In this document: positions 53,201-64,000 of the stretch, piece after piece
Layout of the letters: each line of letters opens with the position of its first letter
How positions within the stretch are numbered: the stretch's first letter is position 1
Source: Odontesthes bonariensis
Taxonomy: Eukaryota > Chordata > Actinopteri > Atheriniformes > Atherinopsidae
Direction: 5' to 3'
Assembly (NCBI RefSeq): GCF_027942865.1
Contig: NC_134526.1
Span: 9,642,284 to 9,706,283, forward strand
Length of the DNA stretch: 64,000 nucleotides
Made by a program: the position numbers and the translations under genes
The notes under the pieces: model-generated
The model's database searches: none
Seen by the model: only the letters and a program-made list of their open reading frames with translations
Told to the model about the DNA's origin: nothing

Positions 53201-55529
53201 TTTCCTTTCTCCAAATGTAAAACTGCTAACATGAACCAAACGTACCATTTTGATGCAACAACAACACTTTTTTTTCCCAACAGCTTGTACCTATGATTTG
53301 ATGCAAACTGCAAACAAGCTGCAGAGCTATTTCTGCAGCACCTGTTGTGCACCTCATTGTTGTTCACTGTTCCCCTGATGGAGGCCTTGCAGACAGACAG
53401 TGACATTAAGTAATGTGAGTGAAACCTTTACCTGCTACTAATATTGCACATGGTGTTCTTTCTCATGATCTTTGTCTCCTTTTGCACACAATTTAATAAC
53501 GGGATGTTGGAGTTTAAACAAATTGGAGATGGTTTTGTAAGTAATTTCAGCCAAATCAGCACTAACAACCTTTTATCAGAGGTCTTTGAATATATTCTCT
53601 GTTCATCTTATGATACACTTCTACAAACATGTTATTAAGATCAGCTAGATTGCTGTACTTTACATAAACCAGAGCACTCACTCACACCTGAATTTCACTT
53701 TCAAATTAACTCCTTATATTAGGTTTTACTTACTTTAGACACTCACTAATACAGTATGTATTATTGGATGATACTTCTCAATAGATAAATGAGCAATTAC
53801 AGCATCGTCATCTGTTTAGTCAAGTGAGTTCTCTATCTACTTAAGGTCAAATTCATTTAGAAAAAGGGAACACTCTCAAGTGATGCTTCGAATTTCTAGC
53901 TTTTTTTATTTGTATAACTACAAGATGTATCTACAGGACATGTGATGGTGTTCCTCTCAATTGTTTTTTCTGTGCGTCATGGCATGCTTACAAAGCCAGG
54001 GGTGTGGAGCATCTGTAAAGGTGAGCAGAGACGAGCTGAAGCCTGTCACAGATATCACCCCCTCTTGTCCTCGCCCCTCCACCCGCACCTCATCGGGCTC
54101 AGCCAGGAAGAACTTTGTGTTGCATAACAACACAGCCACAGCTGCTGCAAAGTGACATTTAAATGAGCTGTCACCAAGAAGGAGACAGGTAGTGGGAGGG
54201 AGGAGAAGGGCATTGCAATAATAAGCTCAGGCCAGGCAAAATATTGTGCAAGTGCGAGTATGTTTGATTTCGTTGTGGCAGAGGGATGAGTTTAAGAGGG
54301 CGGCGAGTAGTCTCCCACACGTTAGACTGAGACAAAGTTAAGAAAGAAGGCTGAGGAAAGTTAACTTCCTACTGATTCCTGCACACAACTTCTAACTCTC
54401 CTGCAGCTGCTCTTATCCATGTCTATCTAGATTAAACTGTGTTCAAACATGTGCCCTCACTGGAGTGTCTCTCTTGCATAACAACGACAAGCAGCTGATC
54501 ACCAAAACACCGCTGTCACCATGCATCTTGCAACCCAGTCTGGTCCCAGTGGGACGGTCAGACGCCGGAAAGATATCACCAGATCAGTCTGCAGGGCAGA
54601 GCAGAGCCAGCAATGAAAAGACAGCAATGAGCCACATGAGGCATATGAGCAGGCTGAAGAAGACCCTCATATTGCACATCAAAGAAATGTTACTCTCATG
54701 CTGTGAAGCACTAAACTTGAAGTGTTTCAGACTCCAAAGTCATGCACATCCTTTATTCTTTGGCATCTGTGTAGATTTAGAGTGACTCGACACTACTCCA
54801 CTTCTTATCACCATGTGACATTGTACACTTAAGAGGCTTTATTTCATCATGAACACATACGCATACTGCCACGTTTATTTAGAAATTTTTCACATTTTCC
54901 ATAACCTGCTGGAAGGGGTAACCACCCTCACTTGCATAACATGAAAAATATCTCAGTCACACAAAGAACCACTGTGAAAGTTCAACATACAGTACTGTTT
55001 ACATATCTTTTCCATTTGTTGTTCTTCAATCAAATTTGTAGCCAAATGCAGACCTTGAGAAGTTAAAAGTATTCATCATCTTAACACACTTTCTTGTAAA
55101 ATGTAAAAAAAATTTAAAAAAAATCCTTATGACATCAGATTAGTGGCTATTTATTCAGTGTTGCCACAAATCATGTGATAGGGTGAAAAGAGTGCTGATA
55201 ATCATAGGACAAAATGTTAAGGGGCTCTGCTGAAAAGAACATTCCTACCCTCAAGGTTCACAATGGATGAATAATGAACAGGCTACACACACAGTGAATG
55301 CATCTTTTCACTTTCCACTGAAAGTTTGAAAAAAACAAACAAAAAAACTATGTGAATTCAGACCAAAAAAACAGAAAACACTCAAGCTGTGCATTTGGGG
55401 GGGAGAAATCGTCAGCCTAAACTGCAGCAGTAACGCAGTACATGAGGCAACGGACACCTGAAGGCATTCAGGGTTGATGACTACTGCCCCCTGCCATCTG
55501 TCTGTAATTACTGCAGCTAACAGAACTGG

Positions 55530-57218
55530 TCATTCACTCAAGTTTCCATCATCTCTCTCACTCTCTTCCTCATCTGCGCGTCTATTCATGCTCTCTACCC
55601 TGGCCAGCAGCAGCGGCAGGTTAATGGCAAGGCCTGGTGTCTCCTCGTCAGAGTCGTCCGTTGGAGGGAAGAAGCGCCTTGCCTTTGCCAAAAAATCTTC
55701 AGCAATATCGAGGTACAGGAGACGATCCTGTGTGGAAGTAAAGAGAAGGAACGGGATGAGACAGGGAGACTGTATTTGACCATCTTATTGAAGATCATTT
55801 CAGTAAGATGATCCCTTCTGTCTGTAACCTCTGGGCGGGACTACTTACCTGTATAAAAAAAGTACTTTGTCTCACACAATTGACAGCTTAATCTTAGTTC
55901 CTCCTTCGATGTTGATGTTCTTAGTTCCCCCTTTTTTTAGGGGTTGGGAGTAGTGTTAATCTTGCCCTTAGATTTGGGCTTTGGGGTCTATTTGAATGGC
56001 TAGATGACCACTTCTCCTTGATCCCTAAAAGAAAAGGGCTAAGGGATGGAATTGGGATTGGTTCTTCTCATTTTTGCAGCAAAATTCAAGTAAATGAAAG
56101 ATTAATCCCGAAGAGCTCTTTAGACGGGATAGCAGTAATGATCTATTGTCCTCTACTTGTAAGGTTTCAATGCAGAGAAGTTTCTTTCATCAGGGATTCC
56201 AGCTTACAAAATCCACTTAATCTATTTTAAAACATAACCTACTAAATTCACAGTCTCACTTGAGAGATTAGTCTGAGTTTAAAACTGAAGGTCACAAGCC
56301 CCTTCCTCTCACCAGGATGAAAAGATATCTCTCTGGCGGTGGCTCTCGAGTACAAAAGATGGAGGTCTCGGAGTGGAGAGTCTGAAGCATGGCACGTGCT
56401 GCTGGGGCGTTACGCATGCGATCATGTGAGGCGCTGGCTGACACTGTCAGCAGAGAGTCTGCCTCAGCCATGAAACCTTAAAACAGAAAAAAAGAGGACC
56501 AATGACTTCTGTTTACTCAAGCTGCCGAGTACTTTTGATCATTTGTCTCACACATCATCTCTCCACCTTTACCTAGGTTTTCCAGGATTGTCTTCCATTT
56601 GTCTCGGACTTCTCGGCGTACATCTCTCATGGCCTCGATGTCAACACTCAGACGTCGATAGCCCTGAACAAGAAAAGGACAAAATATTTGAATTTTTTTC
56701 TTTTTCTTCATACACACACTTGTTCCAGTCTTCTTTGTCTTGCTTGGGAAATCAGATCCTTTGTTCTGCTGATCTATATCACATACCGTGGACCCCATGC
56801 GGGTCATTTTCCTGGCCTGAATCAGGGAGTGAAGCGTCCGGTCATCATCCCTCTCCGAGTGGCTGGGGTCCCCGGGCTCATTCCACAGATTAGTCTCCTC
56901 GTCTCGTCGCTTCTGGACTTCACGCGTAAAATAGTCCAACGGATCTGGACTTTGTGGTCAGACAATAGATATGACAGTTATTACACTTTCATTCAGTGTT
57001 TTTTATTGTTATAAACATAGCACCACGTGACAATATCTGACTGATGAGCTCTGTGTCTTAAATACAATTAGTTAACTGGTATTTAATTACCTACAGGTAC
57101 ATGAGGTCTGGACTTGAACTTACGTCACTAAAGGCTGCTTTTCATCCTCGTCGTCGTCATCAGCGCAGCAGCAGCAGCAGCAAAACTGCATGCAAAACTT
57201 ATTAAAGGCTGCACCCAT
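55530..57218 (-). CDS. mreg: Melanoregulin-family protein (complete, five exons)
   Basis: Melanoregulin is a palmitoylated peripheral membrane protein of melanosomes and lysosomes that influences organelle transport and cargo shedding. Exons 57124-57218, 56787-56949, 56573-56663, 56313-56476, 55530-55727; all GT-AG, in phase, 711 bp, 236 aa (human 214). The N-terminus MGAAFNKFCMQF is followed by six consecutive cysteines, an acidic run and EKQPLV, matching the cysteine cluster plus EKEPLV of MREG. Then come NLWNEPGDPSHSERDDDRTL (human NLWSMPHDVSHTEADDDRTL), DVRREVRDKWKTILENLGF, AEADSLL and ERYLFILDRLLYLDIAEDFL. The acidic C-terminal extension (SERDDGNLSE) is longer than in mammals. Its place next to stard3 and tcap suggests it may be a separate paralogue (mreg-like), not the orthologue of human MREG. 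Confidence 0.93.
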
Positions 57219-60200
57219 CTGTCAGGAACAGAGTCAGGTGTTTACAAAGTCAAATAATCCAGATGGAAGGTGTCTTTGGTCTTTGACTTCTTTGAAAGGC
57301 AGAGCACCTCCTGAGTGGATTCCAGTGTTGACTCTGCTGCTCAGCGTCCCTCTTTGTGGATACTCTGAAGGGATTTGTTACAAAGCGGCTCTATTTCAAG
57401 TAAGAAAAGGTAGAAGTCACAACATCTATGTGGTCCAGTTGAGAGAATCTTGTGACTCTGCCTTCACTTTCAGAGATGACAACGACCAGAAAGTGAAACG
57501 AAGTTACAAAATAAAGTTGTCCGATCCTCAAACTCTACCCAATTTTCAGCTTCCCATTTTCCAAGATCTCGCCACAGCTCCTCGTCCAGTCGAGGCTTTT
57601 CCTGTAGATTATTGACCAGATAATGCCGGTCTGAACAGAGACGCTCGGGCAGATGGCAGCCCAAGGACTAGTGCTTCTCCTCAGCCTTACATGGAGGACA
57701 ATGAGAGCACTCAGACGTTTGAGTTCTCATTGATGAAAAAAAAAAAAGAAAAAATAGATATTCACAGCACACCCATAGTCTCAGAAGACAGTCACAGCAC
57801 AATCATGTGAGCTGTTCCGTCCTCTGTCCAAAGCATTGTGTTTTGCCCTGAGGACTACGCATCTCCTCTGCAGCAGTAGGCCCAATTACACATACCGTAT
57901 CCAATCTACCATGGCTCTATCGATTCAAGGATTAACTCTATTGTGTGCAGTTCCAGATATTACTCAAACACAACCAAGTGTTTAAATGAGAATCTATGGA
58001 CTGCTTGAAATGTTTAAAGAAGCTTCGTGTCCATTGTTGACTGAGAGCATTTGAGCTCTCTTAAGGTTGCGTTATTACGGGACAGCCTGGCATGCAGGAT
58101 GAAGGCCTCCACCTTCCATCCTGATTCTGCAAAGTTAAGTTGTGGCCTTTATGCAACAGTTAGTGCTGTAATGCATGAGGTCCGAGTCACAGGATGTTAA
58201 TGTTCATGACACAAACACCCTCATGAGGCAGTGCAGAAAAGTACACGTGTACAAACTACTGACACTTTATAATTGGGAGTCTGTCAGCATGAGATGCACA
58301 AGATTTACAAAAGAATGAAGATCACACATGTTCTATTTATTTATTTACATTTTAATTGAGATTAGTGTATTATTTCAGAATTAAACAATTAAAAAGTACA
58401 AAAGAGCAGCTTGCAAAAGTATGGGCACCCAAAGACAAGGCACGCTTCGATGACAACTCATCCATCCATTCTCCATACCCCCAACGGCACATTCTGAATG
58501 TTCTGCTAGTTATCTGACAAAAACATCAAGGCCAGACCAAAAAAACATCAGTGCATGCAAGATAGCTCAAGAATGTTGAAGAACTAACAATAACAACTAA
58601 AGGTGAAAATCCCACAAAGGAGAACTTAGACTCTCAGCTGCTTACAATAGCTGTTAGCAATATATTTGCCAAAGGGAGCGAGTGAGTACTGACCATTTCT
58701 GTTGTGCTCACAGTGCAAAAGAAGGCAATAACAGTAATCTTGCTTCAAACACTGAAGAAATGTGTCATCATTTACTTCACAAGAAATAAAACTTTTTTAC
58801 TCTACGCTATCAACAGTTTTGTCCAAACTTCTGCACTATCTGCGAGCTAAGAAGAAGCTGAAACAATATCATTTGTTTATTGTTTATTAGACATAAGACA
58901 CTGGTTAAGATTCAGTAAAAATGCTTGGTCAGTTGTGATGGCTTTAAATGAGCATGTCTGATGAATAAAGGACCGACAAAATCAGTTCCAAAACCTTTGA
59001 AGATAACAGTAAGTTAAACGCTCAAAGCAGGCTCCTTAAGCACTGAGTACAGCTTTGTTAAAGATACTAAAAATAGATCAAACTGCATGAAATTAACGCA
59101 TCGCAAAAGAAAAGGCCGACAAGTAACGTTGCTGTGATAAAGGCACCATTTTTTTTTTCATTCTGTTTTTTGTAGCTAAAATCAATCCTGAAAAATGATC
59201 CATTTAATAACTATAAACATATGTTTTAGACGACATGAGCAGAAATCAGCTACGCTTTCAGAGTTTACAAAGACAGTGAAGTAAAACTCCTCAGGACCAT
59301 GTGGAAATACCAGTTAAATCCACAAAATGGTCCTATAGTGAGAATAAGTGAAGCCGTTTTGGGCCCCACTATAGAAAAAGCACAACACACCCTCTGTCTT
59401 TGGTTCAACTCGGCAACTTGAACCAAAGGCCAAACCTCAGCTTTTAGCCACATTTCATAACTGATGTAACCATGAACCATGATATTCTGAGGCACATCAT
59501 AACACTGATGTGCAGACAGATATGACACTTAGGCTGCAGGGGATTTTTCTACATGGACACAAACTTTATTTTTATCCTCAGGGCCTGAAGAACGCTCAGT
59601 AGCAGAGTGATCAATTCTTTTTCAATAATGACAATGCTTTCAATTAATTTATTATGAGGCCACATGAGGTTATTGGCACAAAAAGTAGTTTTAGTTTTAC
59701 ATCTATAGCATTCTAATTTCTCATGATCACCATTTTAATTTATCAATTAAACTCCTGGCTGATCCCGAAGTGCAAAACATAAAAAAAAAACTGTATTACT
59801 TTTCTTGGTAATAGTTAAATGAGAGCTGGCAGATTTTTGCACTTTAAAAAAAAAGAGTCTTTCAATGCGATGATCAGTGGTGTCTCCCTCTAGTGGTGAG
59901 AAGACAGCAGAGCGCCCCGCTTGACTATCACAGTGTATTTAAATGGAATAAGCTGTGTGAAAATAGCGTTTTTGGTTGTGTGTTTGGCTGAGAATACAGC
60001 TGCAAAGTGCTGGAAGTTAAAACCGAGTAACACATTTAGGAGGGTGTAGACAAAAATATTAAAAGAGAGAAAGATGTAAATCGGTGAAGAAAGATAAGGC
60101 TCAGCCATTTCAGTCGTGCCACTGCAACAGTTCTTCTGCGTCGAGTCTGACACTTTCCCACTTCCGTCCTGATCCAAGCCTTCTGGTTTCAGTAAAGTGT

Positions 60201-60519
60201 ACCTCGACGCTTGTTGCATGGCGAGAGCGAGCAAGACAGTTACAGGTCCACACAAAAATCTGCAGGTGATCACACTTAAAAAAAATGATAAAGGATGAGA
60301 CGGAAGACAGTCTTTCAGTCTTTGCAAATCAAATTATTCCTCATCTCATCAGGCCAAAATGGGATAAACGTCTCACATTTTCTAAGCTTGGAAGCGCAGT
60401 CTCTTCGCTTTACAGTAGCACATCTCTTCGGCTCAGAAGGGTTACAGCGGAGCTGCTGCACCCGTTTCAGGGGGATAAAAAAAAACAGTGGTTCCACCTC
60501 CCAGGACATCGAACCCACT
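57219..60519. other. Intergenic region between melanoregulin-like gene and stard3
   Basis: It holds the melanoregulin-like promoter/5' UTR (right of 57218), a Tc1-derived short element (about 58405-58850) and the stard3 3' UTR next to 60519. A minus-strand AATAAA at about 59561-59566 is a possible stard3 polyadenylation signal, implying a 3' UTR near 1 kb. The open frame 57190-57615 on the plus strand overlaps exon 1 of the melanoregulin-like gene and has no family pattern. Confidence 0.5.
58405..58850. mobile_element. Tc1-derived short (non-autonomous) element
   Basis: It begins GCTTGCAAAAGTATGGGCACCC and ends with an approximate inverted counterpart, GTTTTGTCCAAACTTCTGCAC; these are the terminal words of fish Tc1 elements. 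The interior of about 400 bp is non-coding with no catalytic motif, so it is an internally deleted or decayed copy. Confidence 0.55.
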
Positions 60520-63055
60520 TTAAATGTGGTGGTGAAGGTGGGAGTGATGGGAAGGCCGCAGGTCAACGATACGTTGTCGTAAATGGGACATGAATTCAAA
60601 CATGGTGGCGGCCAGGCTCTGGTGGATGAGGTAGCGGGGCAGACGACCCTAAAAAGGCAGAAAACCTGAGTGTTAATTGTTTTCGACTCAACTATTTGTT
60701 CACTATTTTCATGTTTTGTCTGATTGTGCTCTGTGACTAATGAGCTCCTACTTGTTTACCTTTAAGTCTGTGTTGAGCACCCAGATAAAGGTGCAGACAG
60801 ATGGGTTACTGCTGGATTTGAGAACCACAAATCCTCCTGGGCCATTTTCTCCCCTGATACCAACAACGACAAAAAAACCCAAAAAAAACAGACAGGAAGT
60901 TAAAGAAGGACAACCAACACAACTTCACTTTAACAAAATGATCCTGTATTTGATTGGGCTGGAGACAGTGTGGCTCAAGGCATGGTCTGACCTGACATAG
61001 CGGCCACTCGGGGGCTTGGAGTCGTGGTTGGTTGCCATGCCAGCAGACAGATAGCAGTCTCGTTTGCGCTCCACTCTCCGAACATTAACAAAGTCCCTGA
61101 GGGGAGAAAACTCCATCAGAAAATCAATTCACTTCGTCTTACTTGAAGTCCCTATAAAGAGGAGATTGATCGAAAAGATAATTGTGAGAAAAAGTCTTAT
61201 ATTGATGCAAGATGCTTGCTGTGCTGATGTACCTCGCAGACACAACTCCCCCTGCTGCCCCACAGGAGACATCATATGACACCAGAGTGTTGTCATCAAC
61301 CCTCTGAAGGATCTGAGGAGAAGGCAGGGGACAGTGTTAGGCTTTACTGTTCACATCTTCACAGTGGAAAATGTTCAGTAAGACAAAAAGATCCTTCACC
61401 TGGCAGGCAGAAATGGTTTTGTTCCACTGAACCATCTTCTCTGGTTGCAAAATCACTTCCTGATACACAAGCTCAGCAGTACACTGCATTAAAGCCTGAA
61501 CCGATCAAAAAGGACCAGAAAGAAGCATTGAAGAAGAGGGAAAAGGGACACAAATATGTGTGATTCACCATTTATTAAGGACTATGAAATTCAAAAGGCC
61601 AGGTGAAGGAAACAGATATTCTCAAACGGTTGTTTATGATCATCGTCCTGCTGGAAAATCCCATCCTGTGATTTACTTCCACATATGAACAAAGAGTCAA
61701 TAGCTCAAAGACATTCGGGGCCCCTGGACAAAAGCATGATCTATATTTCAGATAACATGACTACTACAATGATGAGTGCAGCTTTAAATTTTGTTGCTCA
61801 GCTTACGTAGAAACACGATAGAACAGAGATTGTTCCCCTTTTTTTTTTTTTAAAAGAGGCTGTTTGTGAGGATGGAAACAAAATACAAACAATGTATCAG
61901 GTCAGGTATTTGGTAAGGCCTGGATCAACAGATTATACAGTACAGATTGTGACAGTTGTACTGTCTGAGCGTCCATCTTTGTTAGACAGAGAAGAAGGGG
62001 TGCGGCTGTAGCTCGGATCAAATCACAACAGACATTCAGCAAAACTTGTTTCCTGTTCCGTTGACTCAAAGCGCTGCGAAATAATGCTTCAGTAGCTAAA
62101 GTCTGTTGGGAAATCCAGGCAGTTTGACAGTGATACAGACAGAGCTGTCGTCTGCATTACAGATAAATCCTACGGCCCGCAAACATATTTCTATAAAGAA
62201 AGGGTAGCTTGTGCCCACTGTTGAAGCCTTTTAGTGCAAATGAGCATGTGCACCATGTAAAAAAAAAGGGCTCTGATAAGATTGCTTTCACAGCTCACTG
62301 TGGAAAGGCACGTTGGTCTTTATTCCGACTTGAAGCCAAAAGGTTTAGTTGATGTTAGTTCAATGGAAATGAGCTCATGTGGATGCTAATTTCTATATTA
62401 TCTACACACCAGCCTTTTAAACAGAGCAGAGGCTTGTCTGGGCGAATAAGATCTGAAGCTATACGCCTTGTGTGCTGGCTGCGTTTATCAGTTAAAGCAA
62501 TAAATCTACAAGATACAGTCATACGCCCTTGAAGAATAGAGCACCTCCAAGTAATTTCAGTCATGCTGGTTCCTGTAGATACTTTCTCTGAATGTCTATG
62601 CAGGAATTTACAGCCACTGAAAAAAATCCTTTATGACATTTTTCAAGGTTCTCTGAAACGATCCAGACAGAACCAGAAACACTGGGTCATATCTGATCTA
62701 ATTTCACTGCCCATTTGTCTCGATTACTTCACTAAACCCTCTAGAGGTTGTTGAAATACATAGAGGCCGATCAGCTGCCAACACACGTAATGCAGCGTCA
62801 GCAGAAGGTTAAAAATAAGACCGATCTGCCGAGTTCAGACTAAACCTGCTGGTAACCAGCAAGAAAGCGTCCATGGTGAAAATGGGAAATTTCCGTGGTA
62901 AAAAAAAATGCACTGTCATGAGTTCAAACACGATTTCCTTGCATCACTGCGGTATGATTATTTCAAGAAATGTGGTTTCACATTTACTGTACCTTGAGAA
63001 TGAAAGTCTTTCCATGGTATGGAATCTCCAGAGTGTAGACAGAGTCTCCCATGTC
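60520..63055 (-). CDS. stard3: StAR-related lipid transfer protein 3 (C-terminal exons; 5' part outside window)
   Basis: STARD3 (MLN64) is a late-endosomal membrane protein; its C-terminal START domain carries cholesterol, and its FFAT motif tethers the endosome to the ER through VAP. Exons seen: 62993-63055, 61400-61495, 61233-61312, 60992-61096, 60760-60853, 60520-60648; all GT-AG and in phase, 567 bp, 188 residues plus stop. They read through most of the START domain: [102 protein letters not shown]. These match human STARD3 and not STARD3NL, which lacks START. The chain ends in a histidine-rich tail beyond LRQRI. The N-terminal MENTAL membrane region, FFAT motif and first START exon lie to the right of 64000. 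Confidence 0.95.
61496..62992 (-). other. stard3: stard3 intron (1.5 kb)
   Basis: It lies between the exon ending FILK and the exon starting [10 protein letters not shown], in phase 0. Inside are AT-rich sequence, a T run at about 61840 and short random frames. I recognise no nested gene or repeat. Confidence 0.75.
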
Positions 63056-64000
63056 CTGTCATGGCATGAAACACCATTAGTGTCAGGAAGCTTTAGCTTT
63101 CAATTCAATTTAATGTGGGGAAATTCCTGTGTAATACATTTAAACACATAGCTGTGTTTCTATCTGAAGAATTTATTTACATTGTGAAAAGAAATGAGCT
63201 TCATGTAAAGGGAAGTCACCCAAGCAAAGAAAAATGCTGCATGAAGGGAGCGGAGTTTTGCTCCCAGTTTAAAAAGCGACTGAACTGGATCTATATGGCT
63301 TCAGAAAAGACTTTACCAAAAAGAGTTATGATCGATCCATTGAGGAAGAGATTTTTTCACCACTGACCGTTTGATATGTTTCATGAATGTCAACCAGGAC
63401 AAATCCTAATACGGGAATTTTTCAGGGGATAAACCAACATGTCCTCCTTGTCCACCTGTATTTTACCATCAGTATCAGTACCAGCCGGGCCAGAACCAAC
63501 ACTGATTTTAGATTTTCAAAAGGCTTTAAGCAAAAAAAACACACAACGTTGGAGGATTTGGGTTTAATGAACAACTTGGTGACGACAAATACAAAACTCA
63601 GTCGAGAGTAATGTAAAATATGTGGTCACATGTCACGGTTGAGTCACTCATTAATACCCGACGAGCCCTTAAAGCATTCCAAGTGTTATTTATCCTCCTA
63701 AAACTGGAAAACTTCTTCACTTAAAGCTGCCGTCGGCAACTTTTTTTTTAGTCATATTAGCTTGAACTGTCATGGGATTCTGAAAGGAGAATATTAAATA
63801 GGCTGTTTAGGAAAAATCCTGAATTCTGTAGCTTCCTCTGAAGCCTGTAATCATGCTTGCAAAAATCGAGCGCTCCCGGCTGTTTTTAACCAATCACGTT
63901 AGGTTTATTATTGATCTATTATCTGAGCAGAACAGTCACCAACCACGTCTTGCATGCTGAGCGTGAGTCTGCCCCCAGCTTGTGTGAACTCACGTGCACA
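63056..64000 (-). other. stard3: Start of upstream stard3 intron, with a possible repeat at 63722-63960
   Basis: No exon encoding the preceding START segment (the WKFEKN-like strand) is seen, so the intron continues past the window. The part 63722-63960, beginning AAAGCTGCCGTCGGCAACTT, resembles a short interspersed sequence frequent in teleost introns, but I cannot name its family. Confidence 0.45.

Larger units (their letters stand above)
50198..55529. other. Intergenic region between tcap and melanoregulin-like gene
   Basis: It contains the tcap promoter, a Tc1 fragment (about 51700-51970) and a mariner-class relic (about 52380-53200). The remainder, including the 106-codon open frame at 54465-54785, shows no protein family. 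A minus-strand AATAAA (plus TTTATT) at 55150-55155, about 375 bases past the melanoregulin-like stop, is a candidate polyadenylation signal for that gene. Confidence 0.5.

Noticed and set aside
54465-54785. 106-codon plus-strand open frame between tcap and the melanoregulin-like gene
   Set aside because: No similarity to any family I know and no flanking exon signals; chance open frame.
57190-57615. 141-codon open frame on the plus strand
   Set aside because: It lies antisense over exon 1 of the melanoregulin-like gene, has no family pattern, and half of it is upstream non-coding DNA.

Overview
The window is nuclear DNA of a ray-finned fish, most likely a percomorph teleost. Five vertebrate-type protein genes are recognisable, and the repeats are fish-type: Tc1/mariner relics, a truncated L2-type LINE, CCATCC-tailed short repeats and long AT/TG microsatellites. 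Genes are split by GT-AG introns and most of the sequence is non-coding. No bacterial operon, CRISPR array, rRNA or convincing tRNA was seen.

Layout. (1) 1-1982 and 7919-10130 are two copies of one block of about 2 kb, near-identical by eye and in the same orientation. Copy 1 lies past the 3' end of the integrin gene and runs off the left edge of the window; copy 2 lies inside an integrin intron. (2) 4313-18042, minus strand: complete integrin beta-3 (itgb3), 15 coding exons that I joined to a 786-residue protein. Its 7.4-kb intron (7153-14523) holds duplicated copy 2, Tc1 debris, a CCATCC short repeat and a truncated L2-type LINE. (3) 18043-25918: intergenic, with two more CCATCC short repeats and a TA-rich microsatellite. 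(4) 25919-26254, plus strand: reprimo-like gene (rprml), coding part in one exon, 111 aa. (5) 26255-49528: about 23 kb with no recognisable gene, containing transposon relics and perhaps regulatory DNA. (6) 49529-50197, minus: tcap (telethonin), two coding exons, 179 aa, with a TATA box. (7) 55530-57218, minus: a melanoregulin-family gene, five exons, 236 aa, starting with a cysteine cluster. (8) 60520-63055, minus: the last six coding exons of stard3 (MLN64), giving most of the START domain. The upstream exons, including the membrane domain, lie beyond 64000.

The genes do not form one pathway: platelet/cell-matrix adhesion (itgb3), p53-linked growth control (rprml family), sarcomere Z-disc (tcap), melanosome/lysosome trafficking (mreg family) and late-endosome cholesterol transfer (stard3). 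What links them is synteny. The human counterparts ITGB3, RPRML, TCAP and STARD3 all lie on 17q, whereas MREG lies on 2q, in the related HOX paralogon. No wholly new system is evident. The most informative points are the young duplication around the itgb3 3' end, the altered itgb3 tail and specificity loop, the melanoregulin gene in a 17q-like setting, and short mobile elements with visible target-site duplications.
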